Source: Parapedobacter pyrenivorans (GTDB lineage Bacteria > Bacteroidota > Bacteroidia > Sphingobacteriales > Sphingobacteriaceae). From it: a stretch of DNA of 64,000 bases. Shown in pieces: positions 1 through 9,425 of this stretch. Numbering within the stretch: position 1 is the first letter of the stretch; every line of letters starts with the position of its first letter. The stretch is taken from the NCBI RefSeq assembly GCF_014636865.1, contig NZ_BMER01000002.1, positions 432,292 through 496,291 on the forward strand. Direction: 5' to 3'. A program made the translations under genes and the position numbers. The notes under the pieces are model-generated. The model did no database searches and was not told where the DNA came from. It saw only the letters and a program-made list of their open reading frames with translations.

Positions 1-117
1 ATGAATCTCATAGTTATTTAGGCTTTGTTTTCCTATAAAGGGTTATCTTCTCTATTCAAACATAGTTAAACCATACCGAACATGCAAACGCAGCTATTGT
101 TAGCAACAAAAAAAGGC

Positions 118-154
118 TAAAAAAAATCCAGCTCACCATAAAATAGCGGCTGGA
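118..154 (-). terminator. Rho-independent terminator after the cytochrome c gene
   Basis: Read on the minus strand, a TCCAGC/GCTGGA stem with a 16-nt loop is followed directly by a run of eight T. It lies 34 bp beyond the stop codon at 188. A second small hairpin (CGGGTA, 3-nt loop, TACCCG, 166-180) sits between the stop and this terminator. Bases 1-117 hold no gene that I can recognise. Confidence 0.6.
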
Positions 155-187
155 CCAAAGCACATCGGGTAAACTACCCGGATTTTA

Positions 188-2167
188 TTAGTTGCTCAAC
201 GAATTGATATAAGCCGAAATCTTCAGCGCATCCGCCTTCGGCACATGAGGCATTGGTGGCATTTCGGTAGCGTAACCCGGCCAGTTTTCAGGCTTCGGAT
301 TGTAGATCAATTCTACGATTTTCTCGTTTGAATACTTTCGTTTAGCAATTTCTGTATAGGAAGGACCGATCTGCTTTTTATCCGGGTTATGGCACGCAAT
401 GCAGGTGTACTTTGTCAGTAGACCGGCCACCTCCTTAAACGTCGGCGCCTTGGCAACGACGGTTTTGGCGGGCAGGGCTTTTGAAGCAACGGCTGGTTTG
501 CCAGCTTGCTTCGACGCTGGCGCGGCAGGAGCCGGTGCCGGTTCCGCTACAGGGATGGAACTATCTTTGGTACTTACTTCATTCATCGTCAGTTTTATAC
601 CTTGCGGTATGTTATGCAACGTATAATATGCCGTTGGATGAATCAGCGAATAGAACTTGTCTTTTTCCCGGATTCCATCCAATGTGATCGTGTGGATGTA
701 GTGTTGCTTCAAGCTATCCACAATGATCCGCGCACGTAGTCCATCAGCGGAAACCTTCACCCCTTTTATCCGGCGCGAAGACATATCTACCGGCGGACTG
801 CCATAAACCGGATGGTATTTATACGTATAACTCTCCACATGGTATGATGCGAGATCATTAGCAGAAGCGGTATCCACCGGCAGCGTAAAAGTGATTTCAA
901 AGCCGTCAGGCATTGCCTTTACTGTTTGCATCTCAAATGGTAGGTTACCATTCCATTCCAGTCTTTCCAGCCCTTCGTTGGCATCGCCAGCAGAGCCCCA
1001 TCCGCGGTTGGTCTCGCCAACGAACAACGAACCGTCTGGTGCCCATGCCATGCGCAGCACGCCCGACCGGAATCCGCTACGGAATCCAATCGCCGCCCCC
1101 TGTAGTTCACCGTTTACCTCCTCCAGCATCACCCGCGACAACATGCTCATCCCCTGGTCACCCACCAACACCTGTCCCGCGAAAGGACCAAACACGCCAT
1201 CAGGGATAATCGTAGGTTGTGAAGAAGAAATGCCCAGAATCCCATGGGGCAGCCATACGGCAGGTAGCCGGAACTCAGCAAATTCCTGCTTCGCATCGAA
1301 TGCCGTCTTATATTGTTCGTTAATGATATTTTCCGGCTTAATAAACCGCCCTTGATCGTTCTTGATACGACGTTCATCCATTTTTGATACGAATTGTTCC
1401 GTTGTTAGCTTAAGGGGCGATCCCGGGAGACCGGTCCACCGTAATCCGGCAGGATGGCCCATAAAATCACCCTTATTCACCTGCCACAATCCGCCAGACC
1501 CCATCCAATCGCCTTGGTTTTCGGTATAGAAAAATTGTCCGCTGAGAAGCGCGGGGCCTGCTGGTGAACGCATACCCGTAGCCCAAGGCGTAAGTTTACC
1601 ATCTTCGGTAATATTCACCGCCCAACCGCGCCAGGGCACCCGGCTCTCACCGCGCCACCACTCCTCATCGCCAAAGGCAACGTTCCCCGTTACGAAGAAC
1701 GACCCATCTGGTGCAATGATGGGACCAAACGAGTACTCATGGTAATGGCCAGATAGGGGCCATGCGTATACCGTTTCATATACATCCGCCTTACCGTCAT
1801 TGTCCGTGTCAACGAGCTTGGTTAGCTCACCACGCTGCGCGCAATACAAGGCCCCGTCTTTGTAAGCAAGGCCGAGGATTTCGTGTAGTCCCGAGGCGAA
1901 CCTTCGGAAATAAGGATTGCTGCTGGTCGGATTTTCGATGATGTAGACATCCCCGCGCCGCGTGCTGACACCGAGGTTACCATTGGGGAGCATCGTTAGC
2001 CCCCCAACTTCCAAGATGATACCTTCTGGCGTGCGTACTTTTCGGATTCGGAAATAGTCCTCCTCTTTGGGGCTCTCTTGAGCGGACAGGCCGAGCACTG
2101 ACGCAAACGCCATTGCCATTACCGTAATGAGTTTTAAGTATAGTGTATGTTTAATCTTAGTAGTCAT
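188..2167 (-). CDS. Secreted beta-propeller dehydrogenase-like protein with C-terminal cytochrome c domain
   Basis: A 659-residue exported protein. An N-terminal signal peptide ends near SVLGLSA. Residues 40 to about 430 read as a sorbosone dehydrogenase/PQQ-type beta-propeller, with repeated LPNGNLGVS and APDGSLFVG-like strands. An Ala/Pro/Lys-rich linker follows. The last 90 residues are a class I cytochrome c domain: heme motif CIACH at about 589-593 and candidate distal Met ligands in TEMPPMP at about 636-639. Such fusions are known from Bacteroidota and Planctomycetes as periplasmic electron-transfer or sugar-oxidising proteins; the substrate cannot be told here. The start at 2167 is chosen because an upstream in-frame ATG at 2206 would run into the preceding gene. 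The gene follows the DUF1080-like gene by 10 bp and is probably co-transcribed with it. Confidence 0.8.
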   Translation of the reverse strand: MTTKIKHTLYLKLITVMAMAFASVLGLSAQESPKEEDYFRIRKVRTPEGIILEVGGLTMLPNGNLGVSTRRGDVYIIENPTSSNPYFRRFASGLHEILGLAYKDGALYCAQRGELTKLVDTDNDGKADVYETVYAWPLSGHYHEYSFGPIIAPDGSFFVTGNVAFGDEEWWRGESRVPWRGWAVNITEDGKLTPWATGMRSPAGPALLSGQFFYTENQGDWMGSGGLWQVNKGDFMGHPAGLRWTGLPGSPLKLTTEQFVSKMDERRIKNDQGRFIKPENIINEQYKTAFDAKQEFAEFRLPAVWLPHGILGISSSQPTIIPDGVFGPFAGQVLVGDQGMSMLSRVMLEEVNGELQGAAIGFRSGFRSGVLRMAWAPDGSLFVGETNRGWGSAGDANEGLERLEWNGNLPFEMQTVKAMPDGFEITFTLPVDTASANDLASYHVESYTYKYHPVYGSPPVDMSSRRIKGVKVSADGLRARIIVDSLKQHYIHTITLDGIREKDKFYSLIHPTAYYTLHNIPQGIKLTMNEVSTKDSSIPVAEPAPAPAAPASKQAGKPAVASKALPAKTVVAKAPTFKEVAGLLTKYTCIACHNPDKKQIGPSYTEIAKRKYSNEKIVELIYNPKPENWPGYATEMPPMPHVPKADALKISAYINSLSN

Positions 2168-2177
2168 GGTCAAGGAG

Positions 2178-3524
2178 TTAGAAGATAATGGAATAACGGA
2201 TCGCACTGGTTATTGGTACCAGCAATTCCTTGCCGGCCTGTTGATCCCGGATAAAAGGTTTGCCTTTGCCGATATCTTCTACCTTGAGGTACCATGCATT
2301 ATCGCCAATCAGGAACACGCCTTTACCCTGGTCGTTGATGGTGGGAGCCACGGCCAACCGCAGGTACAAGCCTTCCGGGTTGCCAACAACCGTTACTGTT
2401 CTGGTAAACCCCTCGCCACCCGTTAATGGCCGGATAGCATCGGTTACCTGTTGACCATATATGTGGTAGCGGAAAGTCGGTAGGTCCTGTGCATCCAAAA
2501 CATAGCCATTGGGTTTGTAACCCGTACCTGTCGTATCCGTTGGCCACAGATCACCTGTGGCGGTCAATTTTCCGATCGCCGGGCTCGGCACTCCGAAATA
2601 AATGGGGCTCCCCAACACCTTCGACGTGCCATTTCCGCGATTATTCCACATCGGGGTGGCATCGAGAAAACCGCCACGCCACGCCTGGAATAAACTGCCA
2701 TTATCCAGATCATAGGTATAATGAACCTGTTCGGGATGTCCAACGGAAATCGCATGCACCACTCGTGGTCCATCCGGGATATCCATAAAGCTGCGAAGCG
2801 TTGTGTTTACCTGCGCGTTGACCAAGATCGGGTCGGCGTTATTCCATTGCTGTGAAATGGGAGCATCGGGCAATTTGCTGATCTTTATGTCCTTCAATGC
2901 AACAGACCCATGGTCTATTTTAATACGTACGGGAGCTTGCGCCTTTTCGCTTACCCCTTTGGGTGCATCCAACTGCACATCGTCATGGACCGTTACGCCA
3001 TTAAGCTCCACTCGCAGTAACCGCGCCGGCACTGTTTTATGGCCTGTGCCATCGAACTGCGGTGCCCTGAACTGGATACGAAGCCGCTGCCACACTCCCG
3101 GTACCCGCCCTACCTGTTGCCTTGGCGGGTAGCCTGCTGCTGCGCCATTGGTCCGTGCCATAGGGATGGTCGTTCCTCTGCTGTCTGCTAACGTAACTGG
3201 GTAAGCATCGTGCAAAAACAAGGTTGCCCCGGCACCCGCAGTCAATAGGTAGCTTAATTCAAGTTCGATGTCGCCATAAGTCGACGTAGTAACCAAGTCT
3301 TCGGGGCGCCCCTTCCGCTCGGATATGTGGGCTAACATGCCATCACCCGCGGTAGTCGTCAATACCTGTTGCCGAGATAAGGGGACTGCCACATCCCCCA
3401 CGGATTGCCAGCCTTTGGCAGGCATGGTAAAAACTTGCGTTTGCGCGTTCGCTGTCAAACACCACAGTAGTGTAGCATGAGCGATGAACGCAAATGATTT
3501 CGAAAAATACTTCAATAAGATCAT
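2178..3524 (-). CDS. Secreted DUF1080 (3-keto-disaccharide hydrolase-like) protein
   Basis: A 448-residue exported protein with a signal peptide ending near TANAQ. The next ~190 residues have the layout of the DUF1080/3-keto-disaccharide hydrolase concanavalin-like fold: a GWQSVGDV start, a DIELELSYLLTAGAGATLFL core strand pair, then a GVWQRLRIQFRAPQF strand. The C-terminal half, from about residue 225, is a second beta-rich region that I do not recognise. Members of this family often sit beside cytochrome c/propeller proteins of the type encoded next. The pair suggests periplasmic carbohydrate oxidation or hydrolysis, which is an inference from context. The likely -7 element on the minus strand is a TATCTTAG-type site upstream of 3524. 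Confidence 0.72.
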   Translation of the reverse strand: MILLKYFSKSFAFIAHATLLWCLTANAQTQVFTMPAKGWQSVGDVAVPLSRQQVLTTTAGDGMLAHISERKGRPEDLVTTSTYGDIELELSYLLTAGAGATLFLHDAYPVTLADSRGTTIPMARTNGAAAGYPPRQQVGRVPGVWQRLRIQFRAPQFDGTGHKTVPARLLRVELNGVTVHDDVQLDAPKGVSEKAQAPVRIKIDHGSVALKDIKISKLPDAPISQQWNNADPILVNAQVNTTLRSFMDIPDGPRVVHAISVGHPEQVHYTYDLDNGSLFQAWRGGFLDATPMWNNRGNGTSKVLGSPIYFGVPSPAIGKLTATGDLWPTDTTGTGYKPNGYVLDAQDLPTFRYHIYGQQVTDAIRPLTGGEGFTRTVTVVGNPEGLYLRLAVAPTINDQGKGVFLIGDNAWYLKVEDIGKGKPFIRDQQAGKELLVPITSAIRYSIIF

Positions 3525-3649
3525 GAATCGGTTTGCTTTTGTATCTTAAAATTCGGCTGCTAAGATAAATTTTAATCCGTTATTCCCATAAAACGATTTA
3601 GTTTTCTATGTTAATCCATAGCCATCCTGCTATTTTCTCAGAAAATCGG

Positions 3650-4267
3650 TCAAGCCCTCCTAACAAAAGCGATGGTAATCCCTTCGACCTTCTCCAGCCT
3701 CCCAAGCGTCCGTGCCACCTGTAGTTGCCGGATTTCCACGTCCATCGTGCAGTGATTGTCAAAATCCTGCTTCAATACCGTCAGGTTTTCCTCCTTCACG
3801 ATGCGCATGATCGCATTGAGGTGCTCATAACCGAATGCGATGCGGTAGACGTCGTTAACCGTCAATTCTACGATGTCCGCTACTGCCAGTGCCTCTTGGG
3901 TAGCCGTTTTATAGGCATGGATAAGTCCCGGCACGCCTAGGAGTGTACCACCGAAATAACGGACCACCACCACGAGCACATTGGTCACGTCGTAAGAAAG
4001 TAACGTATTGAGGATGGGCCGGCCGGCGGTGCCCGAAGGTTCACCGTCATCGTTGATCCTGAAAATCGTGCGATCCGGCGTGAGCCGATATGCCCAGCAG
4101 TGGTGGCGGGCTTTGGGATGCATCGATTTCAGCACAGCTACCTTTTCCTTTACGGCCTTCTCGTCCGTTAACGGATAGGCATAGGCGATAAATTTACTGC
4201 CCTTGTCCTTGAATAGGCCTTCGGCAGGCGCAGCAATGGTTCGATAGGTATCTTCAAACAGACTCAC
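3650..4267 (-). CDS. yigZ: YigZ/IMPACT family protein
   Basis: A 205-residue cytosolic protein of the UPF0029/IMPACT family. The family signature is clear: HPKARHHCWAYR (residues 50-61), then NDDGEPSGTAGRPIL and the VVVRYFGGTLLGVPGL segment near residue 105. A C-terminal ferredoxin-like half (DUF1949-like) follows. Length matches E. coli YigZ. The molecular role of bacterial members is not established; they have been linked to translation and nucleic acid binding. The start codon overlaps the stop of the transporter gene by 4 bp (ATGA), so the two are translationally coupled. Confidence 0.85.
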   Translation of the reverse strand: MSLFEDTYRTIAAPAEGLFKDKGSKFIAYAYPLTDEKAVKEKVAVLKSMHPKARHHCWAYRLTPDRTIFRINDDGEPSGTAGRPILNTLLSYDVTNVLVVVVRYFGGTLLGVPGLIHAYKTATQEALAVADIVELTVNDVYRIAFGYEHLNAIMRIVKEENLTVLKQDFDNHCTMDVEIRQLQVARTLGRLEKVEGITIAFVRRA

Positions 4268-5127
4268 GAATACGCAATAATCAATACGGATACAATGGCT
4301 AAAATAACGCCAATTTTATTGACAAATGACACCTTCTCATTAAAAACAAAAATACCGATCAACGCACCGAGGGCGATAACGCCTACATTCATACCGGTAA
4401 ATACCATGGAAGGGTTTTCGGGCAGCGCACGGTGCGCTTTCATGTAAAACAGGATATTCGCAAAATTAAATCCGCCCAATACGATACCCCAGAACACCGC
4501 ATGCATCGAAAAACGCTTACGGGAAATAAACACCTGATACCCCAAGTAGGCAAACGCCGCAACCGTAGCGCCGCAAAACACAAAAAGCATGGAGGCTGTG
4601 TAAGGCACCTCGGTATGCTGAGCAACCAGCTTAAACAAAATATCGATGATACCGTAGCCAAAAAACACCAGCATAGGAAACAACCACATCCCGTGGTTCA
4701 AACCATGTTGGTTTTTTCCCTTATGCCAGCCGATGCTGCAAAGGATGCCGACTATACCCACGACGATACCGATAAGTTTTCCAGTGTGGGCCGTTTCGCC
4801 AAATAGCCAAAATGCAGCCAATAATGCGATAAACAACGAAAGGCGCTGGGCTACTTCCGTGCGTACGATACCCGCGTAACGGATGGAAGCTCCCAATGCA
4901 AAAAAAATACCGGGAAGCAATAAAGCCAATGTCCCATACAATGCCACGGGCGCAGTGGAAATCGCAGCAAAAGACCAATCCGGCTGGAGAAAAAGCCACG
5001 TACAAAGTACTGCCACTGGATAGTTCCACACAATGATCTGTGGAACATCTACGGCATATCGCCGGGCCAGTTTTAGGATGACGGATACCGAGACACTACA
5101 GAAGACACTGAACAATACATATACCAT
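4264..5127 (-). CDS. EamA/DMT family transporter
   Basis: A 287-residue inner-membrane protein with about ten hydrophobic segments and two EamA-like halves, as in drug/metabolite transporters. The second half ends with a GMNVGVIALGALIGIFVFNEK segment typical of EamA helix 9. Substrate cannot be inferred. A minus-strand -7-like TAACTTAG (5148-5155) lies about 21 bp upstream of the start. It is the first gene of a two-gene unit with yigZ. Confidence 0.78.
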   Translation of the reverse strand: MVYVLFSVFCSVSVSVILKLARRYAVDVPQIIVWNYPVAVLCTWLFLQPDWSFAAISTAPVALYGTLALLLPGIFFALGASIRYAGIVRTEVAQRLSLFIALLAAFWLFGETAHTGKLIGIVVGIVGILCSIGWHKGKNQHGLNHGMWLFPMLVFFGYGIIDILFKLVAQHTEVPYTASMLFVFCGATVAAFAYLGYQVFISRKRFSMHAVFWGIVLGGFNFANILFYMKAHRALPENPSMVFTGMNVGVIALGALIGIFVFNEKVSFVNKIGVILAIVSVLIIAYS

Positions 5128-5214
5128 GAACCTGATCTGACGCTCGGCTAAGTTAGTAATACTTCCGGATTAACCGCGCTGTAACCCATATTTACCATTA
5201 TCTATGGATATATA

Positions 5215-5303
5215 CGTATATTAGTCGTAGTTAATTCGTAGTTTATTCGGAAATAAACGAGTAAACCTCGACTATACTCCGAACAAACTCCGAGTAAAAC
5301 CCG
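5215..5303. repeat. Phased 11-bp degenerate repeat (nine CG steps)
   Basis: CG dinucleotides occur at 5215, 5226, 5237, 5248, 5258, 5269, 5280, 5291 and 5302, and nowhere else in this stretch: spacings are 11, 11, 11, 10, 11, 11, 11, 11. The units from 5258 on fit a loose consensus CGAnTAAACTC. The units to the left of 5250 fit the same consensus on the other strand, so the array inverts around 5250-5257. It lies in the 292-bp gap between the DMT transporter and valS, about 75 bp upstream of the valS promoter. No ORF or RNA gene explains it. Confidence 0.6.
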
Positions 5304-5376
5304 AATATCTAGTACAGCAGTGGTAAAGTTGTATTAACTACAAGGTAAATACGAGCCGTTTAACGCACCGATTGGA

Positions 5377-5408
5377 TTTGCTTTAAAACGTAACTTTGGC
5401 TAAGTTTG
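5377..5408 (+). promoter_or_regulatory. valS promoter (-33 TTTG, -7 TAAGTTTG)
   Basis: TTTG at 5377-5380 and TAAGTTTG at 5401-5408 are separated by 20 bp, a full match to the Bacteroidota consensus. A second -7-like TAACTTTG lies at 5391-5398. The valS ATG is only 11 bp after the -7 element, so the transcript has almost no leader. Confidence 0.6.
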
Positions 5409-5419
5409 CATCCCTTTAA

Positions 5420-8062
5420 ATGGCAGACAATTCCATGAGTATACCAAAAACATACAACCCCAAGGAGGCCGAAGATAAGTGGTACGCATACTGGCTCAAA
5501 GAAGGCTTTTTCCGTTCCGTACCCGATGACCGCGAACCTTATACTATCGTGATGCCACCACCCAATGTGACGGGCGTGCTTCATATGGGGCATATGCTCA
5601 ACAACACGATACAAGATGTACTCATCCGCCGTGCGCGCATGCAGGGAAAAAATGCCTGTTGGGTGCCGGGTACAGACCACGCTTCGATTGCGACCGAAGC
5701 CAAGGTAGTGGCAATGCTCAAAGAACAGGGTATCAGCAAAAAAGACCTTACCCGTGAACAATTCCTTGAGTATGCTTGGGAATGGAAAGAGAAATATGGC
5801 GGCATCATCCTCAATCAATTGGAAAAGCTTGGTGCATCCTGCGACTGGGAGCGCACCCGGTTTACCATGGAGCCGGAGCTCTCGGATGCGGTAATCGACA
5901 CGTTCATCCGGCTGTACCGCAAGGGCTATATCTACCGGGGGGTACGGATGGTCAATTGGGACCCGCAGGGACGCACCGCACTTTCAGACGAAGAAGTTAA
6001 CCGCCGGGAGGTAAACCAAACGCTGTACTATGTACGGTACGCCGTGAAAGGCGGTGATAGCGATACCCCCGCCTACCTGACTATCGCAACCACACGTCCG
6101 GAAACCATCATGGCCGATACGGCGATATGCATCAACCCAAATGACCCGAGATATGCCCATTTTAGGGGTAAAACAGCCCTCGTCCCCCTCATCAACCGAG
6201 AAATCCCCATCATTGAGGATGAATATGTAGATGTGGAGTTCGGTACCGGCTGCCTCAAGGTAACCCCTGCCCACGATCTAAACGACTATGAACTCGGGCA
6301 GAAGCACAACCTGGAAGTTATCGATATCCTCAACGACGACGGCACACTCAACGCTAATGCCCAAATCCTTGTCGGCGAAGACCGTTTCAAAGCCCGAAAG
6401 GCCGTAGCCAAATTGCTGGAAGAAGCGGGGCTGCTCGAAAAAACCGAACCTTATTCTTCGCAGGTTGGCTTTTCTGAACGGACAGACGCTGCCATTGAGC
6501 CCAAGCTCTCCATGCAATGGTTTTGCCGCATGCAGGACCTAGCGCAACCAGCGCTCGACTACGTGTTGAATGGCGAGGTCAAACTCATTCCGGATAAATT
6601 CGTCAATACCTACCGCCACTGGATGGAAAACATCAAAGACTGGACCATCAGTCGGCAGTTGTGGTGGGGCCAACGCATACCAGCGTGGTACAACGCGCAG
6701 AACGAATGGGTAGTCGCCAAAACGGAGGATGAGGCCAAGTCCTTATTTGAAGCGGAGAGAAAAACCACCGAAGGGATCCGGCAGGAGGACGACGTACTGG
6801 ATACGTGGTTTTCGTCGGGTTTGTGGCCAATGTCGGTATTCGATGGCACGCGCCACCCGGAAAACGCCGATATCAGCTACTACTACCCGACCAATGATCT
6901 CGTTACCGCTCCAGAAATCCTATTTTTCTGGGTAGCCCGCATGATTATATTCGGTCACGAATTCAGAGGCAAGGCACCATTCAAAAACGTATACCTAACG
7001 GGCATAGTACGTGATAAACAGGGACGTAAGATGTCCAAATCATTGGGCAATTCACCCGATCCTATCGAGCTGATGGAGCAATACGGCACAGACGGCGTGC
7101 GTGTGGGCATGTTGCTTTCGTCGCCGGCGGGCAATGACCTAATGTTCGATGTCGCCTACTGCGAACAGGGCCGCAATTTTGCAAATAAAATATGGAATGC
7201 GTTCCGCCTGGTGAAGGGCTGGGATGTAGCATCAATACCTGCTACCCCCGCACAGCGGGAAGCCGCCAACTGGTTTAACCATCGGTTCAACCAAGCTATG
7301 GCCGAAATCGACGAGCATTTTGCCAACTACCGCATATCAGACGCTTTGATGGCGACGTATAAATTGGTGTGGGACGACTTCTGTTCATGGTATCTCGAAC
7401 TCGTGAAACCAGCATACCAGCAGCCTATCGCCCGTGAGGCATTTGAAGCCACCAAGGGTTTCTTCGAGTCCATTCTGAAGCTTATCCATCCTTTCATGCC
7501 ATTTATCAGTGAAGAGCTATGGCATGATGAACTTTTCGGTGGACGCGCAGACGGCGACTGTTGTATTGTTGCCGATTATCCGAATGGAGGTGCTTACGAT
7601 GATCGGGTATTGGTCGATTTTGCCTTATTGCAGCAAGTGGTATCCGAAATCCGGAACCTTCGCAATGCTAAGCAGTTGTCGCCAAAAATAACGTTACCGC
7701 TCGCCATCAATGCCTCATCGGGAACGGATTTTATCCGCTATGCGGATAGTATCGAAAAGATGGCCAATGTATCAGACATCCGGCTTACCAGCGAAAAGCC
7801 AACTGGTACGACAAGCTTCTTAGTAGGCAAGGACGAATTCTATGTCGCTGTCGCGGAAAACGTCGACGTGGAAGCCGAAAAAGAACGGATTACAAAGGAA
7901 ATCGAATACCTCAACGGCTTTCTGAAATCAGTGAATGCCAAGTTATCAAACGAACGGTTTGTACAAAACGCGAAGGCGGAAATCGTGGCCAACGAGCAGA
8001 ACAAAAAGGCAGATGCAGAGACCAAGATTCGGATATTAACAGAGAATCTGGCAAGCCTTTAG
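5420..8062 (+). CDS. valS: Valine--tRNA ligase
   Basis: An 880-residue class I aminoacyl-tRNA synthetase that charges tRNA-Val. The HIGH-type motif is HMGH at 55-58 inside PPPNVTGVLHMGH, and KMSKS is at about 537-541. The CP1 editing domain lies between them. A tRNA-binding anticodon domain and the valine-specific C-terminal coiled coil (about 815-880, rich in Glu/Lys/Asn) complete the protein. Length is normal for ValS. The start is the ATG at 5420, with an alternative at 5435. The gene ends 36 bp before mtaB, which has its own promoter-like element. Confidence 0.97.
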   Translation: MADNSMSIPKTYNPKEAEDKWYAYWLKEGFFRSVPDDREPYTIVMPPPNVTGVLHMGHMLNNTIQDVLIRRARMQGKNACWVPGTDHASIATEAKVVAMLKEQGISKKDLTREQFLEYAWEWKEKYGGIILNQLEKLGASCDWERTRFTMEPELSDAVIDTFIRLYRKGYIYRGVRMVNWDPQGRTALSDEEVNRREVNQTLYYVRYAVKGGDSDTPAYLTIATTRPETIMADTAICINPNDPRYAHFRGKTALVPLINREIPIIEDEYVDVEFGTGCLKVTPAHDLNDYELGQKHNLEVIDILNDDGTLNANAQILVGEDRFKARKAVAKLLEEAGLLEKTEPYSSQVGFSERTDAAIEPKLSMQWFCRMQDLAQPALDYVLNGEVKLIPDKFVNTYRHWMENIKDWTISRQLWWGQRIPAWYNAQNEWVVAKTEDEAKSLFEAERKTTEGIRQEDDVLDTWFSSGLWPMSVFDGTRHPENADISYYYPTNDLVTAPEILFFWVARMIIFGHEFRGKAPFKNVYLTGIVRDKQGRKMSKSLGNSPDPIELMEQYGTDGVRVGMLLSSPAGNDLMFDVAYCEQGRNFANKIWNAFRLVKGWDVASIPATPAQREAANWFNHRFNQAMAEIDEHFANYRISDALMATYKLVWDDFCSWYLELVKPAYQQPIAREAFEATKGFFESILKLIHPFMPFISEELWHDELFGGRADGDCCIVADYPNGGAYDDRVLVDFALLQQVVSEIRNLRNAKQLSPKITLPLAINASSGTDFIRYADSIEKMANVSDIRLTSEKPTGTTSFLVGKDEFYVAVAENVDVEAEKERITKEIEYLNGFLKSVNAKLSNERFVQNAKAEIVANEQNKKADAETKIRILTENLASL

Positions 8063-8080
8063 TTGTTTAACGTTTTTGCG

Positions 8081-8088
8081 TACCTTTG
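8081..8088 (+). promoter_or_regulatory. mtaB promoter -7 element TACCTTTG
   Basis: TACCTTTG matches the -7 consensus TAnnTTTG and ends 10 bp before the mtaB ATG. A clear -33 TTTG at the usual distance is missing; TTG at 8063-8065 is 15 bp upstream. It supports the start at 8099 over the upstream in-frame codon at 8063. Confidence 0.45.
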
Positions 8089-8098
8089 CACTTTGAAA

Positions 8099-9418
8099 AT
8101 GAGCAAAAAAGTCGCGTTCTATACCTTGGGATGTAAGCTGAATTTTTCGGAGACTTCCGCTATAGGCCGTATTTTCCAGGGGGCTGGATACGAACCCACT
8201 CCGTTCCATACCACGGCAGACATCTACGTCATCAATACCTGTTCGGTCACCGAAAATGCCGATCGGAAATGCCGGAAGGTCGTGCGCGAAGCGCTTAGCC
8301 ACTCCCCGCATGCCTATATCGTCGTGGTAGGCTGCTACGCCCAATTAAAGCCCCGGGAAATCACAGAGATTCCGGGCGTAGACCTGGTGCTTGGGGCCGC
8401 TGAGAAATTCAATATCATCGAGCATATCAATGATTTGACCAAGCAAGCTAAAGCGATTGTATACAATGAGCCCATTGCTGAGACCAATGCGTTTGTTCCA
8501 GCATTTTCAATCGGGGACCGCACCCGTACCTTTCTTAAAGTACAGGACGGCTGCGATTATTCCTGCACCTTCTGTACCATTCCACTAGCGAGGGGTGCCA
8601 GCCGGAGTGGCACGATCGCTGACATCGTGGCACAAGCCGAAGAAATCGCGGCTTCGGGAGTAAAGGAAATCGTACTTACCGGTGTGAATATCGGGGATTT
8701 TGGTATACGTGATGGCGAACATAAGGACCGGTTCATCGACCTGGTCAAGGCTCTTGACACGGTAACCGCAATCGAGCGCTTCCGTATATCGTCGATCGAA
8801 CCCAATCTACTCACAGACGAAATCATCGAATCGGTAGCGCGTTCAGCCCGATTCGTTCCTCATTTCCACATCCCCCTACAATCAGGATCCAATAAGGTAT
8901 TGGGATTGATGCGCAGGCGATACCGCAGGGAATTGTACGCCAACCGGGTGGCTAAAATCAAGGAATTGATGCCCGAATGCTGCATCGGGGTCGACGTCAT
9001 TGTGGGATTCCCGGGCGAAACGCAGGACGATTTCCTGGAAACCTATCAGTTCCTCAACGAGCTCGACATCTCCTATCTGCACGTATTCACCTATTCCGAG
9101 CGCGAGAACACCATCGCCGCGCAGATGGAAGGGTCTGTGCCCGGAGCCCAGCGCGGCGAACGTAGCAAGATGTTGCATATTCTTTCCGAAAAGAAAAGAA
9201 GGGCATTTTACGAAGCACAATTGGGCAAAGATGGGGAAGTATTGTTTGAGGGGGATATCAAGGACGGTTACATGCACGGTTTCAGCCGCAACTACGTCAA
9301 GGTGCGCACGCCGTACGATCCCTTACTGGTAAACGAAACCGTAGCTGTTCGATTTTCGGAAATTTCGGATTCGGGCGAAGTGGAAATCGACCAGCTCCCA
9401 GAATTGCAATCCCATTAA
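8099..9418 (+). CDS. mtaB: tRNA (N6-threonylcarbamoyladenosine(37)-C2)-methylthiotransferase MtaB
   Basis: A 439-residue radical-SAM methylthiotransferase converting t6A37 to ms2t6A37 in tRNA. The N-terminal UPF0004 domain carries the three cluster cysteines C12, C48 and C79. The radical SAM motif is CDYSCTFC (C152, C156, C159), followed by a C-terminal TRAM-like region. The TLGCKLNFSE start is typical of MtaB and separates it from MiaB and RimO. The frame is open back to 8063, but the start at 8099 fits both the family start and the promoter element just upstream. It converges on the mlaD-like gene with 7 bp between the stop codons. Confidence 0.92.
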   Translation: MSKKVAFYTLGCKLNFSETSAIGRIFQGAGYEPTPFHTTADIYVINTCSVTENADRKCRKVVREALSHSPHAYIVVVGCYAQLKPREITEIPGVDLVLGAAEKFNIIEHINDLTKQAKAIVYNEPIAETNAFVPAFSIGDRTRTFLKVQDGCDYSCTFCTIPLARGASRSGTIADIVAQAEEIAASGVKEIVLTGVNIGDFGIRDGEHKDRFIDLVKALDTVTAIERFRISSIEPNLLTDEIIESVARSARFVPHFHIPLQSGSNKVLGLMRRRYRRELYANRVAKIKELMPECCIGVDVIVGFPGETQDDFLETYQFLNELDISYLHVFTYSERENTIAAQMEGSVPGAQRGERSKMLHILSEKKRRAFYEAQLGKDGEVLFEGDIKDGYMHGFSRNYVKVRTPYDPLLVNETVAVRFSEISDSGEVEIDQLPELQSH

Positions 9419-9425
9419 ACGTCTA

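Noticed and set aside
3632-3646. Palindrome ATTTTCT-C-AGAAAAT as a terminator for yigZ
   Set aside because: AT-only stem with a one-base loop and no T run beyond it; too weak to call.
5215-5303. CRISPR array or tandem repeat of the usual kind
   Set aside because: Units are only 10-11 bp and degenerate, with no spacers and no cas genes in the window.
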